64,000 bases of DNA from Roseovarius sp. (GTDB lineage: Bacteria; Pseudomonadota; Alphaproteobacteria; Rhodobacterales; Rhodobacteraceae), in contig NZ_JALUXE010000024.1 of assembly GCF_027019125.1 (NCBI RefSeq), positions 98,590 through 162,589 on the forward strand, written 5' to 3'. A model generated the notes under the pieces. The model saw only the letters and a list, made by a program, of their open reading frames with translations, made no database searches and had not been told where the DNA came from. Both the position numbers and the translations under genes were made by a program. Below are positions 15,866-25,892 of the stretch, in pieces; positions within the stretch are counted from its first letter, which is position 1; every line of letters begins with the position of its first letter.

Positions 15866-18800
15866 TCAGGCTGCGACGCTGGCCTTGCTCTCGTCGCCCG
15901 AAGCCAGCGCGCTGACGGCAACAACCATGCCCACCTCGCCACCGGACAGGACGGCGATGCCACTCATGTCGCGCATCCCCGACAGCACGCCCTGCAAGGG
16001 GCGCAGCATCACAAGCTGCTGACCCAAGAGCTCGTCAACCGGAATGGCGATGCGCGTCTGATTGCTGCTGAGAACCACATAGAGCCGCGCGCCAGCGGGC
16101 ATGTCGGCCGGCTCTGGCAGCAACGGATGCACAGGCACAAGCGGGCCTTCGTCGATATGAAGCATCCGCGCGCCCCCAGAGGCCGCCACCGGCAAGAGCC
16201 GGTCGGTCTGAAGAATACGATGGATCGAATCCACCGGCAGCACATAGCGCACATGGCCCACCCGCACGACCATGCCATCAAGCACGATCATATGCTGCGG
16301 CACCCGCAGGTGGAATCGCACCCCGGCCCCGGCAGGAAGGCTGACACGGCGCAGCGCGCCCTTCTTGCGCGCCATCTCGTCGGCCAGCACGGCATAGGCC
16401 TCGGACACCGGAGCCTCGGGGCTGTTGTCGGTCAGCTCGACCCGCACGTGATCGCTTTCGGCCTCGACCGAGATATGAAACCGCGACGCCGGATATTCCC
16501 CGGAAAGCCGCAGATTTACCAGTGTCTTGAGCGGCCCGCGCAGTTCCTCGATCAACATCTGGTCGAGCATCACGTCGCCACCGACATAGGTGACAGAAGC
16601 ATCGACACCGATCTTGCGGGCCTGCGTGGCCACGTAGGCCTTGAGCGGGCGCAACAGCACTTCGGAAGGGCGCGACCGTTGCGCCACGCTTTCCTGTTGC
16701 AGATGCGACAACTCTGCCGAGAGCTGCGCCCCCGACTCGCTGATTTCCTGAAGCCGCATATTGTGCTGCTCCAGCCGGTCGCGCAGGACCGAGCGCACGC
16801 GCTGCTCCAATTCGCCCACCCCGGTGGCGCGCAGCGCCTCCATCACATCCTGCACCAGATCGACCGAAGCAAGCTGTGTCAACTCGTGCTCGAGCTGCGC
16901 GTGGCTGGCGGAAATGGCCCCCACCGCCTCGAGCAGCGCGAGGCTATCGCCGACATCCGACATCGGGATAAGATCAAGCGTGTCGGGCTCTGCCGCCCCG
17001 GCCTCGGGTGCTTCGCGCACCTTGAGAGCCTGCGCCATCATCAGCCGCGTGCCCGTCGTGTCCAGCATCGCCAGCCGCTCGACCATCCGGTCCTCTTCAA
17101 GGCTCGATGCCACGAGGAAATCAAACAGCGTGGCCTTGTCCAGGAACACCGTGACGTTGGTGATCATCCGCACGACGCCCGTGGTGATCCACTCAAGGAA
17201 GCCCTGCGCCAGCGCGTCATCGTCATTCAGATCGGCCCGCAGCACATAGAAATGCAGGCCCTCCTTGATCGCCTCATGGGCGGTCTTGACGCTCTCGGGC
17301 GACATCACCCGGTGGAATTCCGGGGGCAGGCCCAATCGGGATTCGATGCTCTTGGCGGTCATCACACCGCTGGCTACGAAACAGGCGTTGGTCGCCTCTT
17401 CGAACATCTTTTCAATCCGCGAGGTGTCAGGCGTATCCCCCTGATCCAGCGCATCGAACACCAGTTCCATCGTGTCGACAAAGCCGCGCCCCATTTGGAG
17501 CAGGATCACATCCGGGGCCTTTTGATCAACGCGCACCCGCGCGAAGAGGTCGATCAGCGCCATCGTCAGTTGCGAGGCCGTTTCGATCCGGTAATTCAGA
17601 CAGGCGAAATGCACCTGTCGCATCAAGGTGGAAAATGCCGGGAACCAGTTGGCACCGTCCTCGACGCTCCGCGCCTCCATTCCCTTGCGCAGGCTTTGCA
17701 GCGTCTCAAAGATATGGTCGACGCACCAGGCACCCAAGAGCTTGCTTGGGGGCATCATCTCGGCGTCGAACACCGACGCGGGCAAACTGCGCTCGACGCT
17801 GACCAATTCCTCGTACAACGCCAGTTCAGCAGCGCGATACGCATGGCCTGCCGGCTCTTGCGACAGTCTGTGGGCGCTGTCGACCAGCCGCACATATTCG
17901 CGCGGCGCGGCCAGATCGGCGATCCGCTCGGCAAGATCGCGGCGCTCTTCCATAGTGCAGGGCGTATCGCCCCCCATCCGCATGCCCTGGTCGGCAATCA
18001 GCGGGTAGAGCTCTGCGATAGCCTGGAAGAAAGCCCGTCCATCGGCGGCCGGATCAATCGGACCACGCGTCTGCGCCGGAGCGGCGTCCGCGTCGCCAAA
18101 TTCTTGCGCGGCACGCGCGCGCAGCTCTGCCACATGGTCCTTGGCTGCGGCATGGCTCATGCCCGTGGCCTCGGCCACCGGATCCAGCAGCGCAACCCAG
18201 CCGGTCAGATCAAGCTGCTGCGCGGCATAGCGCAGACCGTCGGCCTCCTTGCGCAGGGCGGCGAGGCTCGAGTCCTCTGACCAATTCGCGCAGAGCGCGT
18301 CCATCTTGTCGAGCGTCTTGAACACCATATCGGCAAAGATCTGGTGATAGGTCTGATCCGCCCGCAACTTGCCTTCCGCGACCTCGGCCGCGGGTTTGGG
18401 TCGCGCCGTGGTCTTCTTGACCGGCGCGGCTTTGGCTTCCACTTGGGGTTCTGGCGCAGGTTCAGGTTCTGCAACCGGCTCTGAGACCACATCGACGGCG
18501 GGCTCTGGCATCGGCTCTGGTTCGGGGGCGGGCTCTTCGGCAACCTCGGGCGCGGCGCTTTCCCCGCTCAACAGGCGGCGGATCGCGGCGCTCAGGTCGC
18601 GCGTTGCGGCGAGGTCCGGCGCATCTCCGCTCAGGACCGGCTCCAACAGGGCCAGCCAATCGGCGAGGTTCAGCTGTCCGGCGGCATAATGCAGGTTATC
18701 CGCCTGCCTGTGCGCGGCGCGCGGGCTGGTATCCTCGACCCACTCCGCAACCAACGCATCCAGCGCGGCGCAGGTCTTGTCGGCCATGTCGTTGAAAATC

Positions 18801-19624
18801 TTGTGATGTTCCGAGTCGGGGGCCAGGAGCTTGCCCTCTGTCACCTCGGCCACGGTCTTGACCTGCGGCGCAGGTTCCGGCTCTGGCTCTGGCTCTGCTT
18901 CGGCTTCGCTCTGCGGCGCTCCGTCCTCTTCGGCTTCCAGCTCAGCTTCGGGCTCTGGATCATCCTCGGGCTCGAATTCCGGCTCGTCATCGTCGCCTTC
19001 GAATTCGTCAAATTCCGCGCCGTCGCCTCCGTCCAGCTGATCCAGCAAACCCGCCAGCCCCATGTCAAAGACGGGGGCCTTGGCTTTGGGGGCCGATGCC
19101 GCTTCAGGTTCAGGTTCAGGTTCAGACTTGGGCGCAGCAGGCGCTTCGGCGGCCGCTTTCTGCGGCACCACATCGGGTTGCGGCTCTGCTGTGGGCGCAG
19201 GCTCTGCCGGTTCGGCTTCGGCCCCGGTCAAACGCCCGATCATCGTTCGCAAATCCTGCTTGAGCCCCGCTGTCGGGCCCGGCTCCACATCGGCGCGGGT
19301 GTCGGCGGTCTCTTCGAGCATGCCGCGCAACGCGTCGCCGGTGCGCATCAGGATATCGGTGATCTCGCCATTCAGCGGCACGCCTTCGTCGCGCACCAGA
19401 CCGATCAGATCCTCGGCCAAATGTGCCAGCCCCTCGACCTGCGCCAGTCCCAGCACGCGCGAGTTGCCCTTGAAGGTATGGACAGCCCGGAACAGCGCGC
19501 CGATATGCGCACCCATGTCGCCTTTGCCCCCTTCAAGGGCATCGAGCGCCGCTTCCATTGCGTCAAGGGACTGCGCGCCGTCATCGGCATACAGCATCCA
19601 GATTTCGTCCATCTCATCCATCAT
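15866..19624 (-). CDS. cheA: CheA3-type protein: P1 phosphotransfer domain and P5 CheW-like domain without a kinase core
   Basis: A 1252-residue chemotaxis protein. P1 is at the N-terminus (phospho-His 49 in VHTFKGNSRVLGL). Acidic Pro/Glu repeats span about 135-255. Two copies of a 90-residue helical module follow (about 263-355 and 417-505, each HxIFxDM...KT...W.ED). A long unique region comes next, then a P5/CheW domain over the last 130 residues. No N, G1 or G2 ATP-binding box can be found; a relic of the P4 region (LRGPLKTLVNLRLS) has lost the RNxxDHG motif. R. sphaeroides CheA3 has the same P1-long-P5 layout, is phosphorylated by CheA4 and dephosphorylates CheY6. The start at 19624 is the first of two adjacent ATGs; a GGGCGGG precedes it. 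Confidence 0.88.
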   Translation of the reverse strand: MMDEMDEIWMLYADDGAQSLDAMEAALDALEGGKGDMGAHIGALFRAVHTFKGNSRVLGLAQVEGLAHLAEDLIGLVRDEGVPLNGEITDILMRTGDALRGMLEETADTRADVEPGPTAGLKQDLRTMIGRLTGAEAEPAEPAPTAEPQPDVVPQKAAAEAPAAPKSEPEPEPEAASAPKAKAPVFDMGLAGLLDQLDGGDGAEFDEFEGDDDEPEFEPEDDPEPEAELEAEEDGAPQSEAEAEPEPEPEPAPQVKTVAEVTEGKLLAPDSEHHKIFNDMADKTCAALDALVAEWVEDTSPRAAHRQADNLHYAAGQLNLADWLALLEPVLSGDAPDLAATRDLSAAIRRLLSGESAAPEVAEEPAPEPEPMPEPAVDVVSEPVAEPEPAPEPQVEAKAAPVKKTTARPKPAAEVAEGKLRADQTYHQIFADMVFKTLDKMDALCANWSEDSSLAALRKEADGLRYAAQQLDLTGWVALLDPVAEATGMSHAAAKDHVAELRARAAQEFGDADAAPAQTRGPIDPAADGRAFFQAIAELYPLIADQGMRMGGDTPCTMEERRDLAERIADLAAPREYVRLVDSAHRLSQEPAGHAYRAAELALYEELVSVERSLPASVFDAEMMPPSKLLGAWCVDHIFETLQSLRKGMEARSVEDGANWFPAFSTLMRQVHFACLNYRIETASQLTMALIDLFARVRVDQKAPDVILLQMGRGFVDTMELVFDALDQGDTPDTSRIEKMFEEATNACFVASGVMTAKSIESRLGLPPEFHRVMSPESVKTAHEAIKEGLHFYVLRADLNDDDALAQGFLEWITTGVVRMITNVTVFLDKATLFDFLVASSLEEDRMVERLAMLDTTGTRLMMAQALKVREAPEAGAAEPDTLDLIPMSDVGDSLALLEAVGAISASHAQLEHELTQLASVDLVQDVMEALRATGVGELEQRVRSVLRDRLEQHNMRLQEISESGAQLSAELSHLQQESVAQRSRPSEVLLRPLKAYVATQARKIGVDASVTYVGGDVMLDQMLIEELRGPLKTLVNLRLSGEYPASRFHISVEAESDHVRVELTDNSPEAPVSEAYAVLADEMARKKGALRRVSLPAGAGVRFHLRVPQHMIVLDGMVVRVGHVRYVLPVDSIHRILQTDRLLPVAASGGARMLHIDEGPLVPVHPLLPEPADMPAGARLYVVLSSNQTRIAIPVDELLGQQLVMLRPLQGVLSGMRDMSGIAVLSGGEVGMVVAVSALASGDESKASVAA

Positions 19625-19658
19625 GGTGTCACCCGCCCAGTGGGTTGCATTCCGGCCC

Positions 19659-20063
19659 TCAGGCCCCGACCAGTGCCCGCATCACGCGCGTCAACTCGTC
19701 TCCGGTCTTTTCCTCGAGGTCATGCGACACTGTGCCGGAGGGCTTGGAAACCACCCCATCCGCACCCAGTTCGCGCGCCTTTGCCGCCAGGGGAGATCCC
19801 TGCACCGTCACCGAGGACAGCATACAGATCTTGGCCCGCGTCTTGAGCTTGGCGTGACGCAGAAACTCAAGCCCGTCCATCACCGGCATCTCGATATCGA
19901 GCAGGATCAGGTCGAGGTCGGGCAGGTCCGGAAGCTTGTCCAGCGCCTCTTGTCCGTTGGCGGCCTGCGCCACGAGCTTGAAGTCTTTACGCGACTTGAG
20001 AAAACTGGAGATGTAGAGCCGCATCATCGCGGCATCGTCCACCACCATTACATTATAAGGCAT
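19659..20063 (-). CDS. cheY: Chemotaxis response regulator CheY (CheY6-like)
   Basis: A 134-residue stand-alone receiver: acidic pair VVDDAAM, phospho-Asp in LILLDIEMPVMDG, switch region MLSSVTVQGSP and the conserved Lys in VVSKPSG. A short extra stretch (TVSHDLEEKTGDE) precedes the last helix, as in CheB-like receivers. It should be phosphorylated from the P1 domain encoded next door and bind the FliM switch to stop or reverse the motor. GGAGAC lies six bases before the ATG. It lies between the receptor and cheA, 34 bases from the latter. Confidence 0.9.
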   Translation of the reverse strand: MPYNVMVVDDAAMMRLYISSFLKSRKDFKLVAQAANGQEALDKLPDLPDLDLILLDIEMPVMDGLEFLRHAKLKTRAKICMLSSVTVQGSPLAAKARELGADGVVSKPSGTVSHDLEEKTGDELTRVMRALVGA

Positions 20064-20128
20064 TGTCTTGTCTCCAAATTATATGGACTTTGGCAGAGGT
20101 GGGGCGGCACCGCGCCGCCCCCTCCCGC

Positions 20129-22078
20129 TCAGAAGCCGTTAAAGCCACGTGCGTCGAGATCGAGCGATCCGCCACCATTCACCCGCCCGTTGGGCTTGCT
20201 TCCCATCATGGCCTGGATCTGCGCCATCATCTCGGGCGTGAGACCGCTGAAGCCGCTCATCGGGACCGCCGCCGTCGTGCGGCGCAGCTTGAAGCGACCG
20301 ATCTCTTCCTTCATCTGCTGGGTGGCGGCACTCATCTCGGCAGCGCCAGCGGCCAGTTCGTCCGCCTGCTGGCTGGTATCGAGCGCCGTCTTGGAAATCT
20401 CGGACATGGCGAGCGAGATTTGCGCCACGCCGCGCGACTGCTCGGCACCCGAGCGGTCGATTTCCTCGACGATATCCTTGACCTGCGTGATCTGCTGCGA
20501 GATGCCGGTAAAGGCCTCGGATGTCTCATCCGCAATGCGAACCCCCGCATTGACGCGGTTCGACGCATCCTCGATCAGATCCGAAGTTTCGCGCGCCGCC
20601 TTGGCGGACCGGCCCGCAAGGTTGCGCACCTCTTGCGCCACCACGGCAAAGCCGCGCCCATGCTGACCGGCCCGCGCCGCCTCGACCGCCGCGTTCAGCG
20701 CCAGGAGGTTGGTCTGGAACGCGATTTCGTCGATCACCTTGATGATCTTGGCGATGTCCTGCGACGAGGTCTTGATGCCATGCATGGCTGTGACCATGTC
20801 CTTGATCTTGGCGGCACCCTGATCGGCGAGACCCACGGCGCTGCTTACGAATTGCGACGCTTTCTGGGTCGACTCGGAATTTGCGCGCACCTGCTGATCG
20901 GTCTGGTTGACCGAAGCCGAGACCTCTTCGACCGAGGCCGAGGCAACCTGCGAATTGGTCGAGAGCGTCTGGCTCGAGTGGGCCACCTGGTTCACCGTGG
21001 TCGCGACCTGATCCACCTGTTCGGAGATCACCGCAAAGGCCCCGTTGAGGCTGCTGAACGCCTGCTCGAAGGACTCGATCACGCTGCGATATTCGCCTTT
21101 GAACTTGGACAGGTCCGCCTGCACGTCAAGATTGCCCGCGACGATGGAATCCGACAGCGTGCGAATTTCGCTGACCACTTCGCGGAAATTGCCGCGCACC
21201 TTCTCGATGACGCGGTTGATGAAGGCTTTCTTGCCGGGCAGCGTCGCGAAGGGCGTATCGAAATTGCCTTCGCCGAACTCCTCGACCACGGCGAGCGCGG
21301 CCTTCTTGGTGTCGATATGGGCCTTAACCATTGCATTCATCATCGCCGCTGCGCTGCGGACTTCACTCCGTTCGAACGCGTCATGGTCGACGAAGGCATC
21401 AATATCACCGGCATCATGCGCGGCGGCCATTTTCTCCATCTCTGAGGTCAGAAGCTGGAACTCATTGAGCGCGAGGTCATTCTCGGCCTTGATGCGCTTG
21501 ATCTCGGTCACGTCCCGCCATTCCACCAGCACGAATTGCGATCCACGCTCGACACCGGCGACGGGGGTCGCGGTAAATTCCAGCGAGATGCCGCCAATCA
21601 CAAAGGCACCTTCATGCGGCCCGGTCATGTTATCCATGATCCGGCGCTGATAATGCGGGTTCTTGTGGAACACATCGACATTCTTGCCGATGATCTCACG
21701 CGACCGGAAATGCGGCAGATCGCGACGGATATCGTTTTCAATGCGGTCGAACATCTTGAACGCGGCTTCGTTACAGTAGAGGATATTGTAATCCTCGTCC
21801 GCAACCATGATCGGATTGCCCAAAGAGGCCAGAAGCGAGGTTGCAACCACGCGCTTGGAAAAATCCAGGTCTTTCACGTCATCCATGCTGTCATTTCCTC
21901 TATTCTTGGCGTCACGGGTCGATTGGGTGGTCATCTCTTGTTTCCTTTCGGTGTCGTCGGCGGGCTGGTCCGGCGTGGGCTGGGGGGCTGAAACATCCAT
22001 CCGCGAGTCATCCGCGGCACTGGACGTGGAAATCGGTTCCTGATCGGAAGCCGGGGGATCGGAGCGCGGGTCGGCCAT
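20129..22078 (-). CDS. Soluble PAS-containing chemoreceptor (MCP)
   Basis: A 649-residue methyl-accepting protein with no membrane helix. An acidic N-terminal tail leads to a PAS domain (about 75-200; [20 protein letters not shown]), HAMP-like helices and the signalling hairpin tip ([20 protein letters not shown]). It should form the cytoplasmic receptor cluster seen for TlpC/TlpT in R. sphaeroides. Three starts are possible: ATG 22078 four bases after cheW (used here; tight coupling), ATG 21934 with a strong AAAGGAAA site, and ATG 21886 after AGAGGA. The second is a serious rival and would remove 48 residues. Confidence 0.88.
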   Translation of the reverse strand: MADPRSDPPASDQEPISTSSAADDSRMDVSAPQPTPDQPADDTERKQEMTTQSTRDAKNRGNDSMDDVKDLDFSKRVVATSLLASLGNPIMVADEDYNILYCNEAAFKMFDRIENDIRRDLPHFRSREIIGKNVDVFHKNPHYQRRIMDNMTGPHEGAFVIGGISLEFTATPVAGVERGSQFVLVEWRDVTEIKRIKAENDLALNEFQLLTSEMEKMAAAHDAGDIDAFVDHDAFERSEVRSAAAMMNAMVKAHIDTKKAALAVVEEFGEGNFDTPFATLPGKKAFINRVIEKVRGNFREVVSEIRTLSDSIVAGNLDVQADLSKFKGEYRSVIESFEQAFSSLNGAFAVISEQVDQVATTVNQVAHSSQTLSTNSQVASASVEEVSASVNQTDQQVRANSESTQKASQFVSSAVGLADQGAAKIKDMVTAMHGIKTSSQDIAKIIKVIDEIAFQTNLLALNAAVEAARAGQHGRGFAVVAQEVRNLAGRSAKAARETSDLIEDASNRVNAGVRIADETSEAFTGISQQITQVKDIVEEIDRSGAEQSRGVAQISLAMSEISKTALDTSQQADELAAGAAEMSAATQQMKEEIGRFKLRRTTAAVPMSGFSGLTPEMMAQIQAMMGSKPNGRVNGGGSLDLDARGFNGF

Positions 22079-22081
22079 GGA

Positions 22082-22603
22082 TCAGGCTTCGGCCATCATC
22101 GGCGGGACGAGCGCGTCATCCTCGACCAGCAGGTTGACATTGAGCAGGATCGCTACCCGGTCTTCCAGACGGCCCAACCCCAAAACGAGGCTGCGGCCCT
22201 CGGCCCCCGAGAAGCTATGCGTCCGGTCGATCTGGTTGGCGGGAATGTCGAGAACTTCGTTGACGCCATCCACGATCAGGCCCACCGGCGCATCGCTCAC
22301 TTGCAGCACGATCACCACCGTGCGGTCATCATAGGCCTTGTCCGGCATGCCAAAGCGCAGCCGCACATCCATAAGCGGGATCACCTTGCCACGCAGGTTG
22401 ATCACACCCTTGATGTAATGCGGCACGTCCGGCACGCTCATGATCCGTTGCAGCCCGACAATCTCGGTCACAACTCCGATCGACACCCCGTAGAGTTCGG
22501 ATCCGACCGGAAAGGTCAGATACATGGTGTCGATGGAATCCGACGGCTCGGCCTGGAGCTCGTTCTGTGGTGCCTGCGTATCGGCTAACGCGGTTTTAGT
22601 CAT
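22082..22603 (-). CDS. cheW: Chemotaxis coupling protein CheW
   Basis: A 173-residue CheW with a 25-residue acidic N-terminal extension. The SH3-like core is complete: YGVSIGVVTEIVGLQRI, HYIKGVINLRGKVIPLMDVR, VGLIVDGVNEVLDI and the closing VAILLNVNLLV. It links the receptor signalling tip to CheA P5. GAGGAG lies seven bases before the ATG. It lies two bases from cheB and three from the receptor ORF. Confidence 0.94.
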   Translation of the reverse strand: MTKTALADTQAPQNELQAEPSDSIDTMYLTFPVGSELYGVSIGVVTEIVGLQRIMSVPDVPHYIKGVINLRGKVIPLMDVRLRFGMPDKAYDDRTVVIVLQVSDAPVGLIVDGVNEVLDIPANQIDRTHSFSGAEGRSLVLGLGRLEDRVAILLNVNLLVEDDALVPPMMAEA

Positions 22604-22605
22604 GG

Positions 22606-23736
22606 TCAGACTCCTCTATGGGTCATTCGGGGGGCCGGGGCGGCAGTTGCCCGCTGGGTTGCAGATGTCGTGCCAACCGAAGCCAGCAGTTTCTCCGCCA
22701 TCTGGTCGAGCGGCACTTGTGCCAGCGCCGCCCCTCTCTCCCACGCACGCGCGGGCATTCCGTAGACCAGCGATGTGGCCTCGTCCTGAACAAAGGTCTG
22801 CGCCCCCGCGAGGCGCGCGGCCAGCAATCCGTTGGCACCGTCGCTGCCCATGCCGGTCAGCAGGGCTGCACTCAGGCGCGGCGCAGCCAGCTTTGCGGCC
22901 GATGCCAGAAGAACGTCGACCGACGGCGTTGAATAACAAACCGGATCGCCTGCGGTCATCTCGACCGCAAGTTCACCCGACGCGGCCCGACGCAAGCGCA
23001 TGTGCCGCTCGCCGCCCGGCGCAATGAGGGCCAGGCCGGGGCTAAGTCGGTCGCCCTGTCGCGCCTCGCGCACCTCGATGGCACAGGTCGCATTGAGCCG
23101 TCGGGCAAAAGCCTCGGTAAAGCCGGCGGGCATGTGCTGAACAATCACCACGGGGGGGCAATCGACGGGTAACGCATGCAGCACCGTGCCCAGCGCCTGC
23201 ACCCCGCCTGTCGAGGCCCCAAGCGCGATCACCCACTCGCGCGACCGCACAGGTGCCGCAAGCGCTTGCGATGAGGCTGGCGCGGCAGCCGCGACCGCGG
23301 TCTGCATCCGCTTCATGTCGACCCGCGCCACCGCCCGCACACGTGCAGCCAGGGTTGCCATTGCGATCGTGTCCATCAAGCCTGGCGCCACGCCTTGTGG
23401 CTTGGGCATCACATCGATTGCCCCGGCCTCCAGCGCCTCGATACTGCGCCGCGCCCCAAGCTGGGTTGTCGATGACACCACGATGGTCGGGATACGCAGC
23501 CGCGCCACGGTCTGACGCAGGAATTCCATGCCACCCAGCCCCGGCATTTCCAGATCCAACGTGATCACCTCCGGGCGACGGGCGACGACAAAGTCATGCG
23601 CCTCTTCGGCACTCGCGGCCTCGCCGATCACCTCGATGTCGGGATCAGCGGCAAGCGTCCGGGTCAGGAACCGCCGGAAAAAGGTTGAATCGTCGACAAC
23701 GAGCACCGTGACGGGTGCGGAGGAACGGGTCATCAT
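22606..23736 (-). CDS. cheB: Chemoreceptor methylesterase CheB
   Basis: A 376-residue two-domain protein. The N-terminal receiver has VVDDSTFFRR and phospho-Asp in ITLDLEMPGLGG; the C-terminal esterase shows the catalytic Ser in ALGASTGG, His in VQHMPAGFTEAF and Asp in GMGSDGANG. It removes methyl groups from receptor glutamates, opposing CheR. Two adjacent ATGs follow AGGAGG; the second (23733) has better spacing. It overlaps cheR by four bases. Confidence 0.94.
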   Translation of the reverse strand: MMTRSSAPVTVLVVDDSTFFRRFLTRTLAADPDIEVIGEAASAEEAHDFVVARRPEVITLDLEMPGLGGMEFLRQTVARLRIPTIVVSSTTQLGARRSIEALEAGAIDVMPKPQGVAPGLMDTIAMATLAARVRAVARVDMKRMQTAVAAAAPASSQALAAPVRSREWVIALGASTGGVQALGTVLHALPVDCPPVVIVQHMPAGFTEAFARRLNATCAIEVREARQGDRLSPGLALIAPGGERHMRLRRAASGELAVEMTAGDPVCYSTPSVDVLLASAAKLAAPRLSAALLTGMGSDGANGLLAARLAGAQTFVQDEATSLVYGMPARAWERGAALAQVPLDQMAEKLLASVGTTSATQRATAAPAPRMTHRGV

Positions 23737-24542
23737 GACCTCCTACGATAAAGACCGGTGGCGACGGGCTCCCAGAGGGTGCCAAGTTGGCGCACGGATT
23801 CCGTCACAGAGGTGATCAGCCAGCCACCCGGCTCGACCACGTCATAGAGGGCATTCACCGTGGCAATCTGATCGGCCCGATCGAAATAATAGAGCACGTT
23901 GCGGCAGAAGACGGCCTGAAACGGGCGGTTGAACGGATAGGGTGTCGCCTTGAGGTTCATGCGCCGGAAGGTGCAGGCCTTGCGCAACTCGGGGGCCACG
24001 CGGTACTGATCCAGCCCGGCAGGCGTGAACCAGCGATTTACCCGCGCCGGGTCGGTCTGGGAAAACTGACGGGCAGAATAGATGCCCAACTCGGCCCGCT
24101 CGACCACCGGCTCGCTGATATCGGTGCCCAGAATATGCGTGCGGTTGAGAACGCCAGTTCCCAGCCGCTCGGCCAGCATGATGCCCAGCGTATAGGCCTC
24201 TTCTCCACTGGAACAGGCCGCCGACCAGAACCGGAATTCGGAACGCTCCTTGAGTTCAGGCAGGGCCAGGTCCATGAAATGGTCCAGCACCTCGATCTCG
24301 CGGAAAAAATAGGTGTGGTTGATCGAAGCCGCATGCAGCACAGCAAGCTGCAGGTCCTGCGCACTGGCGCGGTCCAACTCACGCGCCAGGTGGTTCAGAT
24401 CTGGCAGGCCGAACCGCCGCAAGACGCGCTCCATTCGCTGGCGCAGCAAATTGGCCTTGGACGGGCCAAAGGTGATCCCGCAGCGGCGGCTCAACCAATC
24501 GCGCAGCTGCTCGAATCCGGCCTGATCCGCATGGATCTCCAT
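23733..24542 (-). CDS. cheR: Chemoreceptor methyltransferase CheR
   Basis: A 269-residue SAM-dependent methyltransferase. It has the all-helical CheR N-domain (CGITFGPSKANLLRQRMERVL), NHTYFFREIEVLDHF, the SAM motif FWSAACSSGEEAYTL, LGTDISEPVVERA and the CRNVLYYFD motif. It methylates receptor glutamates. The ATG at 24542 overlaps the preceding cheA stop (TGATG) and has GGAGG upstream; the 11 extra residues in the track ORF are unlikely to be translated. Confidence 0.94.
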   Translation of the reverse strand: MEIHADQAGFEQLRDWLSRRCGITFGPSKANLLRQRMERVLRRFGLPDLNHLARELDRASAQDLQLAVLHAASINHTYFFREIEVLDHFMDLALPELKERSEFRFWSAACSSGEEAYTLGIMLAERLGTGVLNRTHILGTDISEPVVERAELGIYSARQFSQTDPARVNRWFTPAGLDQYRVAPELRKACTFRRMNLKATPYPFNRPFQAVFCRNVLYYFDRADQIATVNALYDVVEPGGWLITSVTESVRQLGTLWEPVATGLYRRRS

Positions 24543-25753
24543 CAACGCCCGCCTCCGTTTGCCAGTCGCTCGCAATCAAGCACCATCGCCACCTCGCCCG
24601 AGGCCAAGAGCGCAAAGCCCCAGCTCGCGCGCACCCGTGTCAGGGTGCCTTCCAGCGGCTTCATCACCACCTGCTGACGGTCGAGAATCTCATCGACCGG
24701 CACGGCAATCGGGCCAGAGGTCGACTCGAACACGATAAAGACCATCTCTGACAGCGGCGGCAGATCGCTGCGCATGCCGTCAAAGAATTTTTCCAACCGG
24801 CACACAGGAATGAACCGATCCCGCTGCCGCAGCATTTCGCAGCCACCCTCGGCCGAAAGGGCCAGGTGATCGCCAATGCCCGGTTTCACGATCTCGGCAA
24901 TATCGTCGATCGGCACGCAATAGAGCTGCGTGCCCAGCCGCAGGATCACGCTGTCCAGAAACGCCAGCGACACAGGAATATGCAGCGACACGGTAGTGCC
25001 TTTGCCCTCTTCGCTCTGCACCCCGATGCGGCCCCGCAGATCCTTCATCGTGGTGTTGAGCACATCCATGCCCACACCGCGCCCCGACAGGGTCGTCACG
25101 GCCTCGGCTGTCGAGAACCCCGGCTCGAAAATCGCCTTCCAGACGGCGGCATCCTCGGGCTCTTCGGTCGGGCCGAAGAGACCCCGCTCGCGCGCCTTGG
25201 ACAGGATCTTGCCACGGTTGAGACCGCGACCGTCGTCGATCACCTGAATTCGCACTTCGCTGCCCACCTGTGCGGCAGACAGTACAATCCGCCCCGCGGG
25301 CGATTTTCCCGCGGCCTCGCGCTCTGCGGGGGGTTCCAGCCCGTGATCGGCGGAATTGCGCACCACATGCAGCAACGGATCATAAAGACGGTCCGCCACC
25401 AGCTTGTCGATGGATGTATCCTCGCCACGCAACTCGAGGTCGATTTGTTTTCCGGTTTCGCGCTGCAGTTCGCGCACCATGCGCTTGAGCCTGCGAAACA
25501 CCTCATCCACGGGCACCAACCGCAGTTCGCTCGCGGCGTCCTGCACTTCGCCCACGATCATCGACAGGCGGTGCGCGGCCGCTTCGAACCCAACAAGATC
25601 GAGATTGGCCAATTCCGGGGCATTGATGGTTTCGGATACCGAGAGCGACAGCTCTCCTACGAGATCCATCAAGCGTCCGATCTTATCGGAAGACACGCGT
25701 AACAACGCGCCGCCAGAGGCCTGCTCAGGTACCTGCTCTGCGCGCGCGGTCAT
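24542..25753 (-). CDS. cheA: CheA4-type kinase: P3-P4-P5 only, no phosphotransfer domain
   Basis: A 403-residue CheA that starts directly in P3 (RVSSDKIGRLMDLVGELSLS). The P4 ATPase is complete: N-box VVRNSADHGLEP, G1 IDDGRGLN, G2 GRGVGMDVL, and GKGTTVSL. P5 follows with DIAEIVKPG. There is no P1 or P2, so it cannot autophosphorylate on its own His; it must phosphorylate P1 of the CheA3-like protein at the other end of the operon. This matches R. sphaeroides CheA4/CheA3. It is the first gene of the che operon, 110 bases downstream of a consensus sigma54 promoter. Confidence 0.92.
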   Translation of the reverse strand: MTARAEQVPEQASGGALLRVSSDKIGRLMDLVGELSLSVSETINAPELANLDLVGFEAAAHRLSMIVGEVQDAASELRLVPVDEVFRRLKRMVRELQRETGKQIDLELRGEDTSIDKLVADRLYDPLLHVVRNSADHGLEPPAEREAAGKSPAGRIVLSAAQVGSEVRIQVIDDGRGLNRGKILSKARERGLFGPTEEPEDAAVWKAIFEPGFSTAEAVTTLSGRGVGMDVLNTTMKDLRGRIGVQSEEGKGTTVSLHIPVSLAFLDSVILRLGTQLYCVPIDDIAEIVKPGIGDHLALSAEGGCEMLRQRDRFIPVCRLEKFFDGMRSDLPPLSEMVFIVFESTSGPIAVPVDEILDRQQVVMKPLEGTLTRVRASWGFALLASGEVAMVLDCERLANGGGR

Positions 25754-25862
25754 GGCTGCAACCCTCTTTCAGGACACAGCTTTTCTGTGGACACACTCGA
25801 CATGTGAATGGGTCTCTCCAAGACTGTCGGCTTGCTCGCCGGTTACATTTGAACGCAGGATT

Positions 25863-25877
25863 GCAACCGGCGTGCCA
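25863..25877 (-). promoter_or_regulatory. Sigma54 promoter of the chemotaxis operon
   Basis: Minus strand TGGCACGCCGGTTGC is an exact TGGCAC-N5-TTGC match. It begins 15 bases below the stop of the 102-residue gene and gives an mRNA leader near 100 bases before cheA. Confidence 0.88.
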
Positions 25878-25892
25878 AGCTAGGGGGCGCCG

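Noticed and set aside
16127-18280. 717-residue plus-strand ORF opposite the long cheA
   Set aside because: Composition (His, Arg, Gln rich) is that of an antisense frame, without any recognisable motif.
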